A DNA stretch of 64,000 nucleotides from an uncultured beta proteobacterium (GCA_903908065.1 CAIVQO010000022.1:85340-149339), one strand, 5' to 3'. Shown: positions 16,844-26,162, counted from the first letter of the stretch. Made by a program: numbers and translations. Notes: generated from the sequence alone by a model not told the origin.

Positions 16844-17488
16844 TTACTTGCCCTTGCGATCCTGGCGTGCCTTGGCAATGACGGCATCCGTGATCCGCAA
16901 CAAGTCCTCGTAACTGCTGGCAGCCTCATTGTTGATCAGGTACTTGCCGTCAACCGCGAGCGAGGGTACGCCGCCGATTTTGGCTGCGGTGGCGTCCTGG
17001 TCGGCGCGCTGAACCTTGCTTTGCATCGAGAAACCGTTGAAGGCGTCGGCGAAGCGCTTGGCATCGGCGCCTTTGCTCGCCACCCAGGCAAAAACGGCGT
17101 CATCGGTCTTGAACGTCACACGCTGCTCGTGCAGGGCAATGAATACGGCGGTATCCAGCTTGGCCAGGTCACCAGTGGCTTCGAGGGAGTAGAAGATCTT
17201 CGACAGGCGTGCCCACTCGGCACGACCGAAGCTCACCGGAACCCGACGAAAGCTCACATCCTTGGGCAGATTGGCCGCCCATTTGCCGATGATGGGATGG
17301 AAATCGCTGCAATGGGGACAGCCGTAGGAGAAGAATTCGACGACTTCGATTTTGTCCTTGGGGCTCGCCAAGGGCGGGTTGATCGGCTTGAATTCGCGTC
17401 CGGCCTGAGGTTCGGCCGCCAGGGCGGAACCTGCAAGTCCGAAGGAGGCGATGACGGTGGCGCAGAGCAGGGCAAGCAGTCGTTTCAT
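16844..17488 (-). CDS. dsbA: Thiol:disulfide interchange protein DsbA
   Basis: A 214-residue periplasmic thioredoxin-fold protein. Signal peptide MKRLLALLCATVIASFGLAG, then VVEFFSYGCPHCSDFHPIIG containing the catalytic CPHC, and a helical insert. The cis-proline region reads GGVPSLAVDGKYLI near residue 175. The frame is open far upstream, but ATG 17488 is preceded by GGAG and gives a proper signal peptide, so I choose it. DsbA introduces disulphides into exported proteins, plausibly including the cysteine-bearing pilins nearby. It is followed by dsbB, its reoxidant. Confidence 0.93.
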   Translation of the reverse strand: MKRLLALLCATVIASFGLAGSALAAEPQAGREFKPINPPLASPKDKIEVVEFFSYGCPHCSDFHPIIGKWAANLPKDVSFRRVPVSFGRAEWARLSKIFYSLEATGDLAKLDTAVFIALHEQRVTFKTDDAVFAWVASKGADAKRFADAFNGFSMQSKVQRADQDATAAKIGGVPSLAVDGKYLINNEAASSYEDLLRITDAVIAKARQDRKGK

Positions 17489-17584
17489 GAGGATCTCCGT
17501 GGAAAGAAGTTTTGAGCGGAATTTTAAGGCAGCGTTCCCCATACAATGCCCGGTAGCTGAAATTTTTGCGGCAGAGAGGTTTCC

Positions 17585-18499
17585 ATGGATCGTTTGGCGG
17601 CGATGCAAGTATTCGTAAGGGTAGCCGAAGCAGGCAGTTTCACCGCCGTGGCCGATCAGATGAACGTTGCGCGGTCCGCCGTCACGCGCCAGATCGCCGC
17701 GCTCGAGTCCCACCTCGGTGTCAAGCTGATGGCGCGCAGTACCCGCAGGCTTTCGCTGACCTCCGCGGGCGCGACCTACCTTGAGCAATGCCGCGAAATC
17801 CTCGATCGGGTCGACGCCGCGGAAGGCGACCTGGCCGGTGAGGGGCAGACCCTGCGCGGGGTCATCCGCACTACTGTGCCACTGAGTTTCGGTCTGCTGC
17901 ACCTGACACCGCTGATCCTGGACTTTTCGCAGCGGCATCCTGACATCCATATCGATGTCGATTTCAACGACCGGCGGGTGAATCTGATCGAGGAGGGCAT
18001 GGATCTCGCCTTGCGCATCACCGATCGGCTGCCCGATACGACGGTGGCGAGGCGCTTGACTGCCTGTCGCTTTGCCGTCGTCGCGTCGCCTGGTTACCTG
18101 CGTCGGCACGGTGAGCCGGCTCACCCCGAAGAACTGGCGCAGCATGCCTGCCTGGCGTATTCGCTGGCGTCGCGCAGCACCTGGAATTTCATCATCGATG
18201 GCCAGCCGCGCGCGGTTGAAATTGGCGGTCCGCTGACCGCCAACAATGGCAATGTCCTGCTCGAAGCCGCCTTGCGCGACATGGGAATCGCCTACCAGCC
18301 GACCTTCATGGTTGCCGACGCCCTGCGCCAGGGCAGCCTGGTGCCCATCCTGCGGGCTTATGGCACCCCGCGTCTCGACATGTGCGCAGTATTCCCGGGA
18401 CATCGTTTCGTGCCGCGGCGGGTGCGTGCCTTCGTCGATTTCCTGGCGACCCGCCTCGGCCCCGAGCCCTATTGGGACCAAGGCCTCGGACTGGAGTAG
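17585..18499 (+). CDS. LysR family transcriptional regulator
   Basis: A 304-residue regulator. The N-terminal winged helix-turn-helix begins MDRLAAMQVFVRVAEAGSFT, with ARSAVTRQIAALESHLGVKL as the recognition region. The effector domain (about 90–295) has IRTTVPLSFGLLHLTPLI and a C-terminal FVDFLATRLG. It is divergent from dsbA by 96 bp and lies seven bases before the aldolase gene, so it may be co-transcribed with and control the hpaI–gabD genes. The effector is unknown. This subtype (CrgA/YhjC-like) is common in betaproteobacteria. Confidence 0.9.
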   Translation: MDRLAAMQVFVRVAEAGSFTAVADQMNVARSAVTRQIAALESHLGVKLMARSTRRLSLTSAGATYLEQCREILDRVDAAEGDLAGEGQTLRGVIRTTVPLSFGLLHLTPLILDFSQRHPDIHIDVDFNDRRVNLIEEGMDLALRITDRLPDTTVARRLTACRFAVVASPGYLRRHGEPAHPEELAQHACLAYSLASRSTWNFIIDGQPRAVEIGGPLTANNGNVLLEAALRDMGIAYQPTFMVADALRQGSLVPILRAYGTPRLDMCAVFPGHRFVPRRVRAFVDFLATRLGPEPYWDQGLGLE

Positions 18500-18505
18500 G
18501 GCGTC

Positions 18506-19312
18506 ATGGAAATGCCTTTAAACCGCTTCAAGCAGGGGCTGCACGAAGGGCGCTGGCAGGTCGGACTGTTTCTCGGCCTGTGCAGCCCGACCAGCGCGGA
18601 AATTCTGGCCGGTGCTGGATTCGACTGGCTGCTGATCGACGCCGAGCATGCGCCCAATGACCCCGCCCAGGTGCTGGCCCAGTTGCAGGCGATGGCGCCG
18701 TATCCGGTGTCGGTTGGGGTGCGCCCCAGCAGCCATGATCCGAACCTGATCAAGCAATATCTTGATGTCGGTGCGCAGACCATCCTTGCGCCCATGGTCG
18801 ACGATGCGGCCCAGGCCGAGGCCCTGGTGCGGGCAGTGCGCTATCCGCCGGCAGGCATTCGCGGCGTGGCGGCATCGATCGTGCGCGCCTCGCGCTGGAA
18901 CGGCATCAAGGATTACGTTGCCCATGCCGATGCCGAGACTTGCCTGGTGGTACAGGTTGAGACCCGGCGTGGGCTGGAAAACGTCGACCAGATTGCTTCA
19001 GTGGCCGGGGTCGATGCCGTCTTCATTGGACCTGCCGACCTTGCCGCCTCTCTCGGCCACCTTGGCGACTCCGGTCATCCGGAGGTCCGTGCGGCGATCG
19101 AGTTCGCATTGCAAAAGATAGCGGCGTCCGGCAAGGCGGCGGGGATATTCGTTACCGACCCGGCCTTGGCGGAAAAATATCGGCGCCTCGGAGCCAGCTT
19201 CATTGCCATTGGTGGCGATACCGCCCTGCTGCGCAATGCGGCGCTGAAACTGGCGGCCGCTTTCCGCGATAATGCAGCCCCGCTTACTCCATCCTCACCG
19301 AGTCTATCATGA
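18506..19312 (+). CDS. hpaI: HpcH/HpaI family aldolase (4-hydroxy-2-oxoheptanedioate aldolase-like)
   Basis: A 268-residue class II aldolase of the HpaI/RhmA family. The metal and substrate motifs are present: FDWLLIDAEHAPND near residue 39, VGVRPSSHDPNLIKQYLD near 70, VQVETRRGLENV (metal Glu) near 150 and VFIGPADLAASLG (metal Asp) near 176. HpaI splits 4-hydroxy-2-oxoheptane-1,7-dioate to pyruvate and succinate semialdehyde at the end of homoprotocatechuate degradation. The next gene, overlapping by four bases, encodes a succinate-semialdehyde dehydrogenase, which fits that reaction. The other hpa genes are absent here, so related 2-keto-3-deoxy-sugar acid substrates remain possible. Confidence 0.8.
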   Translation: MEMPLNRFKQGLHEGRWQVGLFLGLCSPTSAEILAGAGFDWLLIDAEHAPNDPAQVLAQLQAMAPYPVSVGVRPSSHDPNLIKQYLDVGAQTILAPMVDDAAQAEALVRAVRYPPAGIRGVAASIVRASRWNGIKDYVAHADAETCLVVQVETRRGLENVDQIASVAGVDAVFIGPADLAASLGHLGDSGHPEVRAAIEFALQKIAASGKAAGIFVTDPALAEKYRRLGASFIAIGGDTALLRNAALKLAAAFRDNAAPLTPSSPSLS

Positions 19313-20751
19313 AGAACCCTGAACTTCTGCGCGATGCCTGCCTGATTGGCGGCGAATGGATGACGGCTGGCACGACTAGGCTGGACGTGAGCAATCCGGC
19401 CAGCGGAGAATTGGTCGGGCGTGTGCCAAATTTCGGCGCTGCCGAAACCCGGCGCGCCATCGAGGCGGCGCAGGCCGCCTTTATCCCCTGGCGCAGCAAG
19501 ACCGCCGCCGAGCGGGCACGGATACTCAAGCGCTGGTTTGAGTTGATGATGGAGAACCAGGAAGACCTGGCACAACTGATGACCGCCGAGCAGGGCAAGC
19601 CGCTGGCCGAGGCCCGCGGAGAGATTGCCTATGCCGCATCCTTCATCGAATGGTTCGCCGAGGAAGCGCGCCGGGTCTATGGCGAAGTGATTCCTTCGCC
19701 CTTGCCGGATCGGCGCCTGGTGGTGATCAAGCAGCCAGTGGGCGTGTGTGCAGCGATCACGCCGTGGAATTTTCCTGCCGCGATGATCACGCGCAAGGCC
19801 GCGCCGGCACTGGCCGCCGGCTGCACCATGGTGGTCAAGCCGGCAGAGCAGACGCCGCTTTCAGCTCTCGCGCTGGCCTGGCTGGGTCAGCAGGCCGGGA
19901 TTCCGCCCGGTGTGCTCAACATCGTCACGGGCGACCCGGTGCCGATCGGAGGTGAACTGACCTCGAATCCGAAGGTGCTCAAGCTGTCCTTCACCGGGTC
20001 CACGGAGATCGGTCGCTTGCTGATGGCGCAGTGTGCGCCGACGATCAAGAAAATGTCGCTCGAGCTCGGCGGCAATGCCCCCTTCATCGTGTTCGAGGAT
20101 GCCGACCTCGACGCCGCGGTCGCCGGCGCCATGATCTCCAAGTATCGCAATGCCGGACAGACCTGCGTCTGTGCCAATCGTTTCCTGGTGCAGGAGAGCG
20201 TGCAGCAGGTGTTTGCCGAAAAACTCGCGGCCGCCGTCGCCGGGCTGAAGCTTGGTGCCGGTACGGAAGAGGGCGTGACCCAGGGCCCGTTGATCGATGC
20301 GCCGGCCTTGGCCAAGGTCGAGGAACTGCTGGCCGATGCGGTTTCCGGTGGTGCCCGCGTGGTCTGTGGCGGCAAGCGTCATGCACGTGGCGGCACCTTT
20401 TTCGAGCCAACCGTATTGACCGGTGCGCGCACGACAATGCGCATCGCGCGCGAGGAAATCTTTGGCCCGGTGGCGCCGATCTATGGCTTCAAGGACGAGG
20501 CGGAGGCGGTGCGCATGGCCAACGACACCGAATTCGGTCTTGCCGCCTATTTCTATAGCCGCGACATCGCCCGCGCCTGGCGCGTCGCCGAGGCCCTGGA
20601 CTATGGCATGGTCGGGGTCAACTCTGGGATGATATCCAACGAAGTGGCGCCCTTCGGCGGCGTCAAGCAGTCAGGCCTCGGGCGCGAGGGTTCCCGCCAC
20701 GGCATCGAGGAGTACCTGGAAATGAAATATCTGGCCATGGCCGGACTTTGA
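19309..20751 (+). CDS. gabD: NAD(P)-dependent succinate-semialdehyde dehydrogenase
   Basis: A 480-residue aldehyde dehydrogenase of GabD length. Motifs: ITPWNFPAAMITRKAAPALA near 146, VVKPAEQTPLSALALA near 173, SFTGSTEIGRLL, the catalytic Glu in SLELGGNAPFIVF near 253 and the nucleophile Cys in NAGQTCVCANR near 287. EIFGPVAP and the C-terminal GGVKQSGLGREGS are also present. It oxidises succinate semialdehyde to succinate, which enters the TCA cycle. The ATGA overlap with the aldolase makes the two products a likely consecutive pair. Confidence 0.9.
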   Translation: MKNPELLRDACLIGGEWMTAGTTRLDVSNPASGELVGRVPNFGAAETRRAIEAAQAAFIPWRSKTAAERARILKRWFELMMENQEDLAQLMTAEQGKPLAEARGEIAYAASFIEWFAEEARRVYGEVIPSPLPDRRLVVIKQPVGVCAAITPWNFPAAMITRKAAPALAAGCTMVVKPAEQTPLSALALAWLGQQAGIPPGVLNIVTGDPVPIGGELTSNPKVLKLSFTGSTEIGRLLMAQCAPTIKKMSLELGGNAPFIVFEDADLDAAVAGAMISKYRNAGQTCVCANRFLVQESVQQVFAEKLAAAVAGLKLGAGTEEGVTQGPLIDAPALAKVEELLADAVSGGARVVCGGKRHARGGTFFEPTVLTGARTTMRIAREEIFGPVAPIYGFKDEAEAVRMANDTEFGLAAYFYSRDIARAWRVAEALDYGMVGVNSGMISNEVAPFGGVKQSGLGREGSRHGIEEYLEMKYLAMAGL

Positions 20752-20781
20752 GTTTCGGCACACTACGCAGATCGGATCGAC

Positions 20782-21414
20782 ATGCTGACCATTGAAGTCC
20801 TGCTGGCCTTTCTTGCCGCTTCGGCCTTGATCACCATTGCGCCGGGCCCCGACAACCTGATGGTGCTGTCGGTCGGCATCAGCCGCGGCCAGCGTGCGGG
20901 CATCGGTTTCGGCCTCGGCTGTGCGCTGGGATGTTTCATGCATACCTTGTGGGCGGCCTTGGGCATCGGCGCAGTGGTGATGGCCTCGGAAGGTACGTTC
21001 ACCGTGCTCAAGATGGCGGGTGCCGCCTATCTGGTCTATATCGGTGTCATGTCCTGGCGCTTTGCCGGCAAAGCCACCCTGATCAAGCTCGATGACGGCG
21101 CGGTGGAACCGATCACCGCCCACATGCGTCGCGGATTCATCGCCAATGTCATCAACCCGAAGGTGGCACTGTTCTTCATCGCCTTCCTGCCGCAGTTCGT
21201 CGATCCGGGGCGCGGCCCGGTCTGGTTGCAGATGGTGGTGCTTGGCGCCCTGTTCGCCGCGCAAACGGTTCTGATCTTCGGCAGCCTTGGCTGGTTTGCG
21301 GGCGGTATCGGTGATCGCCTGCAGCGCCAGCCGGCGCTGGCGATCTGGCTCGACCGGTGTGCCGGAACCATTTTTTTCGTTCTTGCGCTTCATCTCGCCA
21401 ACGCGACGCGCTGA
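20782..21414 (+). CDS. LysE/RhtB family amino-acid exporter
   Basis: A 210-residue inner-membrane protein with about six helices. The LysE family signature ITIAPGPDNLMVLSVGISRGQ is at about 17–37, and the second marker GFIANVINPKVALFFIAFLPQF at about 115–136. Members export lysine, threonine, homoserine lactone or similar small molecules. It follows gabD by 30 bp on the same strand and could be co-transcribed, but its substrate cannot be deduced. Confidence 0.88.
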   Translation: MLTIEVLLAFLAASALITIAPGPDNLMVLSVGISRGQRAGIGFGLGCALGCFMHTLWAALGIGAVVMASEGTFTVLKMAGAAYLVYIGVMSWRFAGKATLIKLDDGAVEPITAHMRRGFIANVINPKVALFFIAFLPQFVDPGRGPVWLQMVVLGALFAAQTVLIFGSLGWFAGGIGDRLQRQPALAIWLDRCAGTIFFVLALHLANATR

Positions 21415-21481
21415 GCATTTCACCTGGCCCTGGCGGCCCGGATTCTTCTCAAAAATGGGAATTCCAGGCGGGAATCCTTCC

Positions 21482-21511
21482 TTGCTTGCTACCGGCGCCA
21501 TCTCATAAAAT
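21482..21511 (+). promoter_or_regulatory. Putative sigma-70 promoter for the binding protein–GGDEF/EAL operon
   Basis: TTGCTT, an 18-base spacer and TAAAAT, ending 42 bases before the ATG at 21554, which has its own GGGAG ribosome-binding site. The fit is moderate. Confidence 0.4.
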
Positions 21512-21553
21512 CACGCGACGTGCGGTGACCCCGGCGCGAAAGGGAGAACAAGA

Positions 21554-23032
21554 ATGGTGAAACGCCAGTGGGCTCGTCAACTCGCCGGCACGCTGTGCCT
21601 GGCATCGATGCTGTGCGCATCGCCGGTCATCGCTGGCGAACAGGCAGAGCGCGCAATAGCGGCGGCAAATGCCATGATCGCTTCCGGTGAAGTTCGCCGC
21701 GACGCGGTGATCAAGGTGGCCTTCAAGTCGGGCAACATTGCGGCGCTGCTGGGGCCGGCGCTGGAGTTGCAGCAGGAGTGGGAACAGCGCACCGGCGTCA
21801 TGATCACCGCGCGCGTGATCCCGCAACAGCCGGCGCTGTTGAACCTGAAGGCTAACCCGGACATCGATCTGACGGTTGCCCGGACCAACGAATTTCCTGA
21901 CCTGTTGGATCAGGGCCTGGTCGAAGACCTGTTGCCGCTGGCCAAGCAATACGGATTCAGCATCGACGGCAAGCCGCCGACCGGCTATATCCGGCCGCGG
22001 CTGCAAGGCTATTTCGGCGATCGGCTGGTGGCGATACCCGCCGACGGCGACGTGATGTTGATGTATTTGCGGCGCGACCTGCTTGAAAGCCCGGTGGAAA
22101 AGGCAGCATTTCGCAAGGCCTTCGGGCGCGAGCTGGCGGTGCCCAAGACGTGGCAGGAATACGATCAGCTGGTGAGCTTTTTCCATCGTCCGCAGCAGGG
22201 CTTGCATGGCGTCGCCGAGCAGCGTGAACGCGCCGGCGGATGGATGTTCTGGATGCCGCGCTATTACAGCCAGGCCGAGCAGATGCCGCGCCTGTTCGAC
22301 GACAAGCTCAAGGCGCAGATCGATTCGCCGGCCGGCATCGCCGCCACCGAGAGCTATATCCGGGTGATGCGCCATTCGCCGGCCGACATCCTTGCCGACG
22401 GCAAGGACTACAGCTACACCATGCCGCTATTCATGCAGGGCAAGGCCTTTGCCTCGATATTCACGGTGGCCGGAGCGAAACTACTAAACTCGGCCAGCTC
22501 CTCGGTGCGGGGCAAGTTCATGACCGCCCCGATTCCGGGAACCCTGCAGGGCAAGACCCTGGTGCGTCGCAATGTGCCGATCTACGGCAACAACCTGGTG
22601 GTATCGACTCGCGGTGCGCAACGCAAACTGGCGTTTTTGTTCACGATGTGGCTCACGGATCCAGACATTTCCGTGCGGACGGTTGGCGTCAAGGGAGGAT
22701 TTACCGATCCTTTCCGCTGGAACCACCTCAATGACGCAAGGATACGTGAGCTTTACACCGCGGATGCGCTCGCAGTGTTTGCCCGTGAGTGGGATGCGGC
22801 GGTTTCGCCGGGCACCGGCCTGCCCGGCGACGGCGACTATCTCGATGTCCTCGACCAGAATCTCTGGCTGGCGGCTGGCGGGAAGCAGTCCGCTGCCGAA
22901 GCCATGCGCCGCACGGCGCAGGAATGGGACAGGATCACCCAGCGCCATGGACGTGAAAAGCTGTCGTCCTGGCTGAAGACCTTCAACGAGGGCCTGGGCG
23001 TATCCGAAGCAGGATCGAAGGCGAGCAAGTAG
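21554..23032 (+). CDS. Orphan extracellular solute-binding protein (family 1)
   Basis: A 492-residue protein with signal peptide (LAGTLCLASMLCASPVIA) and a family 1 binding-protein fold: VIKVAFKSGNIAALLGPAL near 50, NLKANPDIDLTVARTNEFPDLL near 95, LVAIPADGDVMLMYLRRDLL near 157 and PKTWQEYDQLVSFF near 195. Such proteins normally serve sugar or polyol ABC importers, yet no permease or ATPase is next to it. Instead its stop overlaps by one base the GTG start of a membrane GGDEF–EAL protein. It therefore probably presents a ligand to that protein's periplasmic sensor domain. Ligand unknown. Confidence 0.82.
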   Translation: MVKRQWARQLAGTLCLASMLCASPVIAGEQAERAIAAANAMIASGEVRRDAVIKVAFKSGNIAALLGPALELQQEWEQRTGVMITARVIPQQPALLNLKANPDIDLTVARTNEFPDLLDQGLVEDLLPLAKQYGFSIDGKPPTGYIRPRLQGYFGDRLVAIPADGDVMLMYLRRDLLESPVEKAAFRKAFGRELAVPKTWQEYDQLVSFFHRPQQGLHGVAEQRERAGGWMFWMPRYYSQAEQMPRLFDDKLKAQIDSPAGIAATESYIRVMRHSPADILADGKDYSYTMPLFMQGKAFASIFTVAGAKLLNSASSSVRGKFMTAPIPGTLQGKTLVRRNVPIYGNNLVVSTRGAQRKLAFLFTMWLTDPDISVRTVGVKGGFTDPFRWNHLNDARIRELYTADALAVFAREWDAAVSPGTGLPGDGDYLDVLDQNLWLAAGGKQSAAEAMRRTAQEWDRITQRHGREKLSSWLKTFNEGLGVSEAGSKASK

Positions 23033-25608
23033 TGAAACTTCCGTCCCGCTTCGGCCTGTTGCAGCAGTTGCTGCTCGGCTTTGCCGGGGCAGGGCTGCTG
23101 GTCCTGACGCTGCTATTCACCGGCAACCGGATGCTGGAGCAGTCGACCGAGCGCCTGGTGGATACGCTGGAGCGGCATGTTCGCCCGCTGGCGCGGCTGC
23201 ACGGCTTGCAGGCAAGGGTTGGCAACCTGCGCAACATGGAACTGGAGCTGGGGCATCTGGAAGACGTGTTTGCCCTGCAATCGCAGGTTACCCGCTTGCG
23301 GGGAGAAATCGCCATTCTGGACCGCGAGATCGGCGCTTTTTCGGTCGTACTGGGCAAGCAGTCGCTGAATGCGGCGCAGCGCCTCGCCGGCCATTGGCGC
23401 GAATATCGATCGCGCCTCGATCAGCAGGCTCGGCTGGCTGCGGAAATGGACCTTGCCGGCGTGCGCGGCATCACCGCCAGCGGTTCGCATATCCCCTATC
23501 TTTCGATTCAGGCCCTGCTTACCGAAGTGGCGGAGCAGACCGAGTCCGCTGCCGACCAGGCCTACCAGAAGGCGGCCCAGGAGCAGCAGACGCAGCGCCG
23601 GGAATTCCTCTGGCTGGTGCTGCTGGGGGGCATGGTGATATTCGCCGGCCTGGCCTATTCGGGGCAGACCGTGGTGCGCCGCATCGGCATCCTGCATGAA
23701 CATGCGCGTCGGCTTGCGGCCGGGGAGGAGAGCGGTACCATTGCAATTGCCCGCCACGACGAGATCGGCGACCTGGCCGAGGCCTTCGGCAGCATGCGGC
23801 AACAGGTGTTGACGCGCGAAGCGGCGCTTCGCGCCTCGCAGATCGAGCTGGAACAGCGCGTGGCCGAACGCACCGCCGACCTGAAGGGCGCCAATCGACG
23901 CCTGGTCCGTTTTTCCCAGGTGGTGGAGCAGAATCCGGTCGGCATCCTGATCGCCCGGATCGGCGGCGTGGTCGAATTCGTCAATCCGGCCTACAGTCGC
24001 ATCACCGGACGCAACCCCGACGACCTGATCGAACAGCCGCTGATCGAGGTGATGCGCACCGCCGATCCGCTCGACGCCGACAACGCACTGAGGGTTGCCG
24101 CGTCCGGCAGCATCTGGGAGATCGAGCAACCCAGCCGGCGCGGCGACAGTGCCTATTGGGAGCGCTTGCGCCTCGCGGCGGTGCATGACGAAAAGGGCCG
24201 CCCGACCCATTTGCTGCTTTCCTGCGAAGACATCACCGAGCAGCGCTCGCAGATGGAAAAGATCACCTATCAGGCCCATTACGACCTGCTCACCGGGCTG
24301 CCCAACCGGGTCCTGGCCAACGACCGCCTGATCCAGGCGGTGAGCCGCGCCCGGCGCGACGGCGGCAAGGTAGGCGCGATGTACCTCGACCTCGACAACT
24401 TCAAGGAGGTCAATGACACGCTTGGTCACGCCACCGGCGATGCCCTGCTGCGCCAGGTGGCGCAACGCCTTTCTGCGGCGGTGCGCGGCGAGGACGTGGT
24501 GGCGCGGCTGGGGGGCGACGAGTTCCTCATCGTGGCTGGCGGCCTGACCCACGGCGACGAAGCCGCCGCCGTCGCGGAAAAGATGATTGCCGCATTTGTC
24601 GCGCCGTTTGTCGTCGATGAACGTGAATTGACCACGTCGCCCAGCATCGGCATCGCGATTTATCCGGACGACGGCACCGATCCCATGGTGCTTATGCGAA
24701 ATGCCGATCTGGCAATGTACGAGGCCAAGGATTCCGGCCGCAACATGTATCGCTTCTACAACCGTTCGATCCACGATCTCTCGCTGCAACGGCTGGAGAT
24801 CGGTCGTTGCCTGCGTGGCGCCCTGGAGCGCCAGGAACTGCATGTCGTCTACCACCCGCTGGTACGCGCCGACAACGGGTGCATCATCGGTGCCGAGGCC
24901 TTGTTGCGCTGGAGCAGTCCGGAGCTGGGCGAGGTCCAGCCGTCCACCTTCATCCCGGTCGCCGAGCAGAACGGCTTGATTGTCGACCTCGGGCGCTGGG
25001 TGCTGCGCGAGGCCTGTGCCACGTTGGCGCGATGGCGCCTGCAGCAGGACAGTTTCGTCATGGCGGTGAATGTTTCGCCACGCCAATTTCGCAGCAACGG
25101 CTTCGTCGATATGATCCGCGAATGCCTGCGGGAATTCGATGTGCCTGCCCAGCAACTCGAAATCGAAATCACGGAAGGCCTGCTGCTGCGCAACCAGGCC
25201 GAGGTGCGCGCCATCCTCGAGGAACTGCATGGTCTCGGTGTCCGCCTGTCGATGGACGACTTCGGCACCGGGTATTCCTCGCTCAGCTACCTGCGCGAGT
25301 TCCCCTTCCATACCGTAAAGATCGACCGCAGCTTCATCAACGACGTGTCGGAAGACCGCAGCGATCGTGCACTGGTGATTGCCGCCGTGCGCATGGCCCA
25401 GGCCCTGGGCCTGCAGATCATTGCCGAAGGCGTCGAAACCGACGAACAGTGGTCCTTCCTGATGGCGCAGGATTGCGACATCCTGCAAGGCTTCCGTTTC
25501 GGTCAGCCGGTCACCGAAAGCAGCTTTGGCAAGACCTGGGTCAATGCGCGTGTGGTCCGCCCCGACGGCAATCCATCGGCGCGCGAAGTGCCCTTCATCC
25601 CGGTCTGA
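23032..25608 (+). CDS. Membrane-bound diguanylate cyclase/phosphodiesterase (HAMP–PAS–GGDEF–EAL)
   Basis: 858 residues from a GTG start. A transmembrane helix at about 12–30 and a mostly helical periplasmic domain to about 190 lead to a second helix (FLWLVLLGGMVIFAGLAYSG). HAMP follows to about 270, then PAS (about 300–420), GGDEF with intact RLGGDEF near 489 and EAL with EALLRW near 621. DDFGTGYSSL near 741 and AEGVET near 800 complete the phosphodiesterase active site. Both catalytic halves look intact. The upstream binding protein is translationally coupled, resembling the NspS–MbaA arrangement in Vibrio cholerae. Net activity (synthesis or breakdown of c-di-GMP) cannot be predicted. Confidence 0.9.
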   Translation: MKLPSRFGLLQQLLLGFAGAGLLVLTLLFTGNRMLEQSTERLVDTLERHVRPLARLHGLQARVGNLRNMELELGHLEDVFALQSQVTRLRGEIAILDREIGAFSVVLGKQSLNAAQRLAGHWREYRSRLDQQARLAAEMDLAGVRGITASGSHIPYLSIQALLTEVAEQTESAADQAYQKAAQEQQTQRREFLWLVLLGGMVIFAGLAYSGQTVVRRIGILHEHARRLAAGEESGTIAIARHDEIGDLAEAFGSMRQQVLTREAALRASQIELEQRVAERTADLKGANRRLVRFSQVVEQNPVGILIARIGGVVEFVNPAYSRITGRNPDDLIEQPLIEVMRTADPLDADNALRVAASGSIWEIEQPSRRGDSAYWERLRLAAVHDEKGRPTHLLLSCEDITEQRSQMEKITYQAHYDLLTGLPNRVLANDRLIQAVSRARRDGGKVGAMYLDLDNFKEVNDTLGHATGDALLRQVAQRLSAAVRGEDVVARLGGDEFLIVAGGLTHGDEAAAVAEKMIAAFVAPFVVDERELTTSPSIGIAIYPDDGTDPMVLMRNADLAMYEAKDSGRNMYRFYNRSIHDLSLQRLEIGRCLRGALERQELHVVYHPLVRADNGCIIGAEALLRWSSPELGEVQPSTFIPVAEQNGLIVDLGRWVLREACATLARWRLQQDSFVMAVNVSPRQFRSNGFVDMIRECLREFDVPAQQLEIEITEGLLLRNQAEVRAILEELHGLGVRLSMDDFGTGYSSLSYLREFPFHTVKIDRSFINDVSEDRSDRALVIAAVRMAQALGLQIIAEGVETDEQWSFLMAQDCDILQGFRFGQPVTESSFGKTWVNARVVRPDGNPSAREVPFIPV

Positions 25609-25622
25609 GCGCGCTGGATCGC

Positions 25623-25643
25623 CGCACCGCCAGCACCGACTTT
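25623..25643 (-). repeat. 21-bp dispersed repeat, copy 3
   Basis: Reads AAAGTCGGTGCTGG then CGGTGCG on the minus strand, four differences from the reference. It lies in the 48-bp gap between the convergent EAL gene and queF. Its ACCGAC core pairs with GTCGGT at 25651–25656 to form a six-base stem with a ten-base loop. Confidence 0.55.
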
Positions 25644-25656
25644 CGGATCGGTCGGT

Positions 25657-26121
25657 TCAGCCGCGGGTATTCGAGGATGCCGGGAATTCGGCCAGGTCGA
25701 CGCGCGGGAGCGGGGTCCAGCCCTTCTTGCGATGCTCGGCAACCACATTGGTGAATATGCCGCCGCGCACGTAAAAGCGGGCAGTAAGCCGCATGAAACG
25801 CGGTTTCACGGCTGCCACCAGGTCGTCGAGGATGCGATTCGTGACATCTTCGTGGAAATGGCCTTCGTCGCGGAAGCTCCAGATGTAGAGCTTGAGGCTT
25901 TTCAGCTCGACGCAAAGCTTGTCGGCGACATAGTCCAGCGTCAGCACGGCGAAATCCGGCTGCCCGGTCTTGGGGCAGAGGCAGGTGAATTCCGGGATTT
26001 CCATGTGGATCTGGTAGTCCCGCTGCGGTGCCGGATTGGGGAAGGTTTCCAGCGCCTTCGAGGCGGCTTTCGCGGTTGCCGGACGGGGGCTGTTGCGGCT
26101 CTGTTTTGCGTGGCTGGGCAT
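25657..26121 (-). CDS. queF: NADPH-dependent 7-cyano-7-deazaguanine (preQ0) reductase QueF
   Basis: A 154-residue protein of the short (YkvM-type) QueF class. The catalytic Cys is in [11 protein letters not shown] near residue 51, followed by the proton-donor Asp. The QueF signature [20 protein letters not shown] is at about 72–91 and ends in the substrate-binding FHE. Residues 1–25 are a basic, low-complexity extension. It reduces preQ0 to preQ1 in queuosine tRNA-modification synthesis. It is divergent from smc and convergent with the GGDEF–EAL gene. Confidence 0.93.
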   Translation of the reverse strand: MPSHAKQSRNSPRPATAKAASKALETFPNPAPQRDYQIHMEIPEFTCLCPKTGQPDFAVLTLDYVADKLCVELKSLKLYIWSFRDEGHFHEDVTNRILDDLVAAVKPRFMRLTARFYVRGGIFTNVVAEHRKKGWTPLPRVDLAEFPASSNTRG

Positions 26122-26156
26122 GCGTCTGGACGGCAGGTAGGAAGGGCGGGAGAGAT

Positions 26157-26162
26157 TATAAT
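26157..26162 (+). promoter_or_regulatory. Putative -10 element of the smc promoter
   Basis: A perfect TATAAT in an otherwise GC-rich spacer, 51 bases before the smc GTG. No good -35 box is visible 16–18 bases upstream. Confidence 0.35.

Noticed and set aside
17489..18481. N-terminal extension of the dsbA frame
   Set aside because: It runs through the divergent LysR gene; the ATG at 17488 has a ribosome-binding site and a signal peptide.
23113..25488. A 791-codon minus-strand open frame
   Set aside because: Antisense shadow of the GGDEF–EAL gene; low-complexity His/Gln-rich translation.
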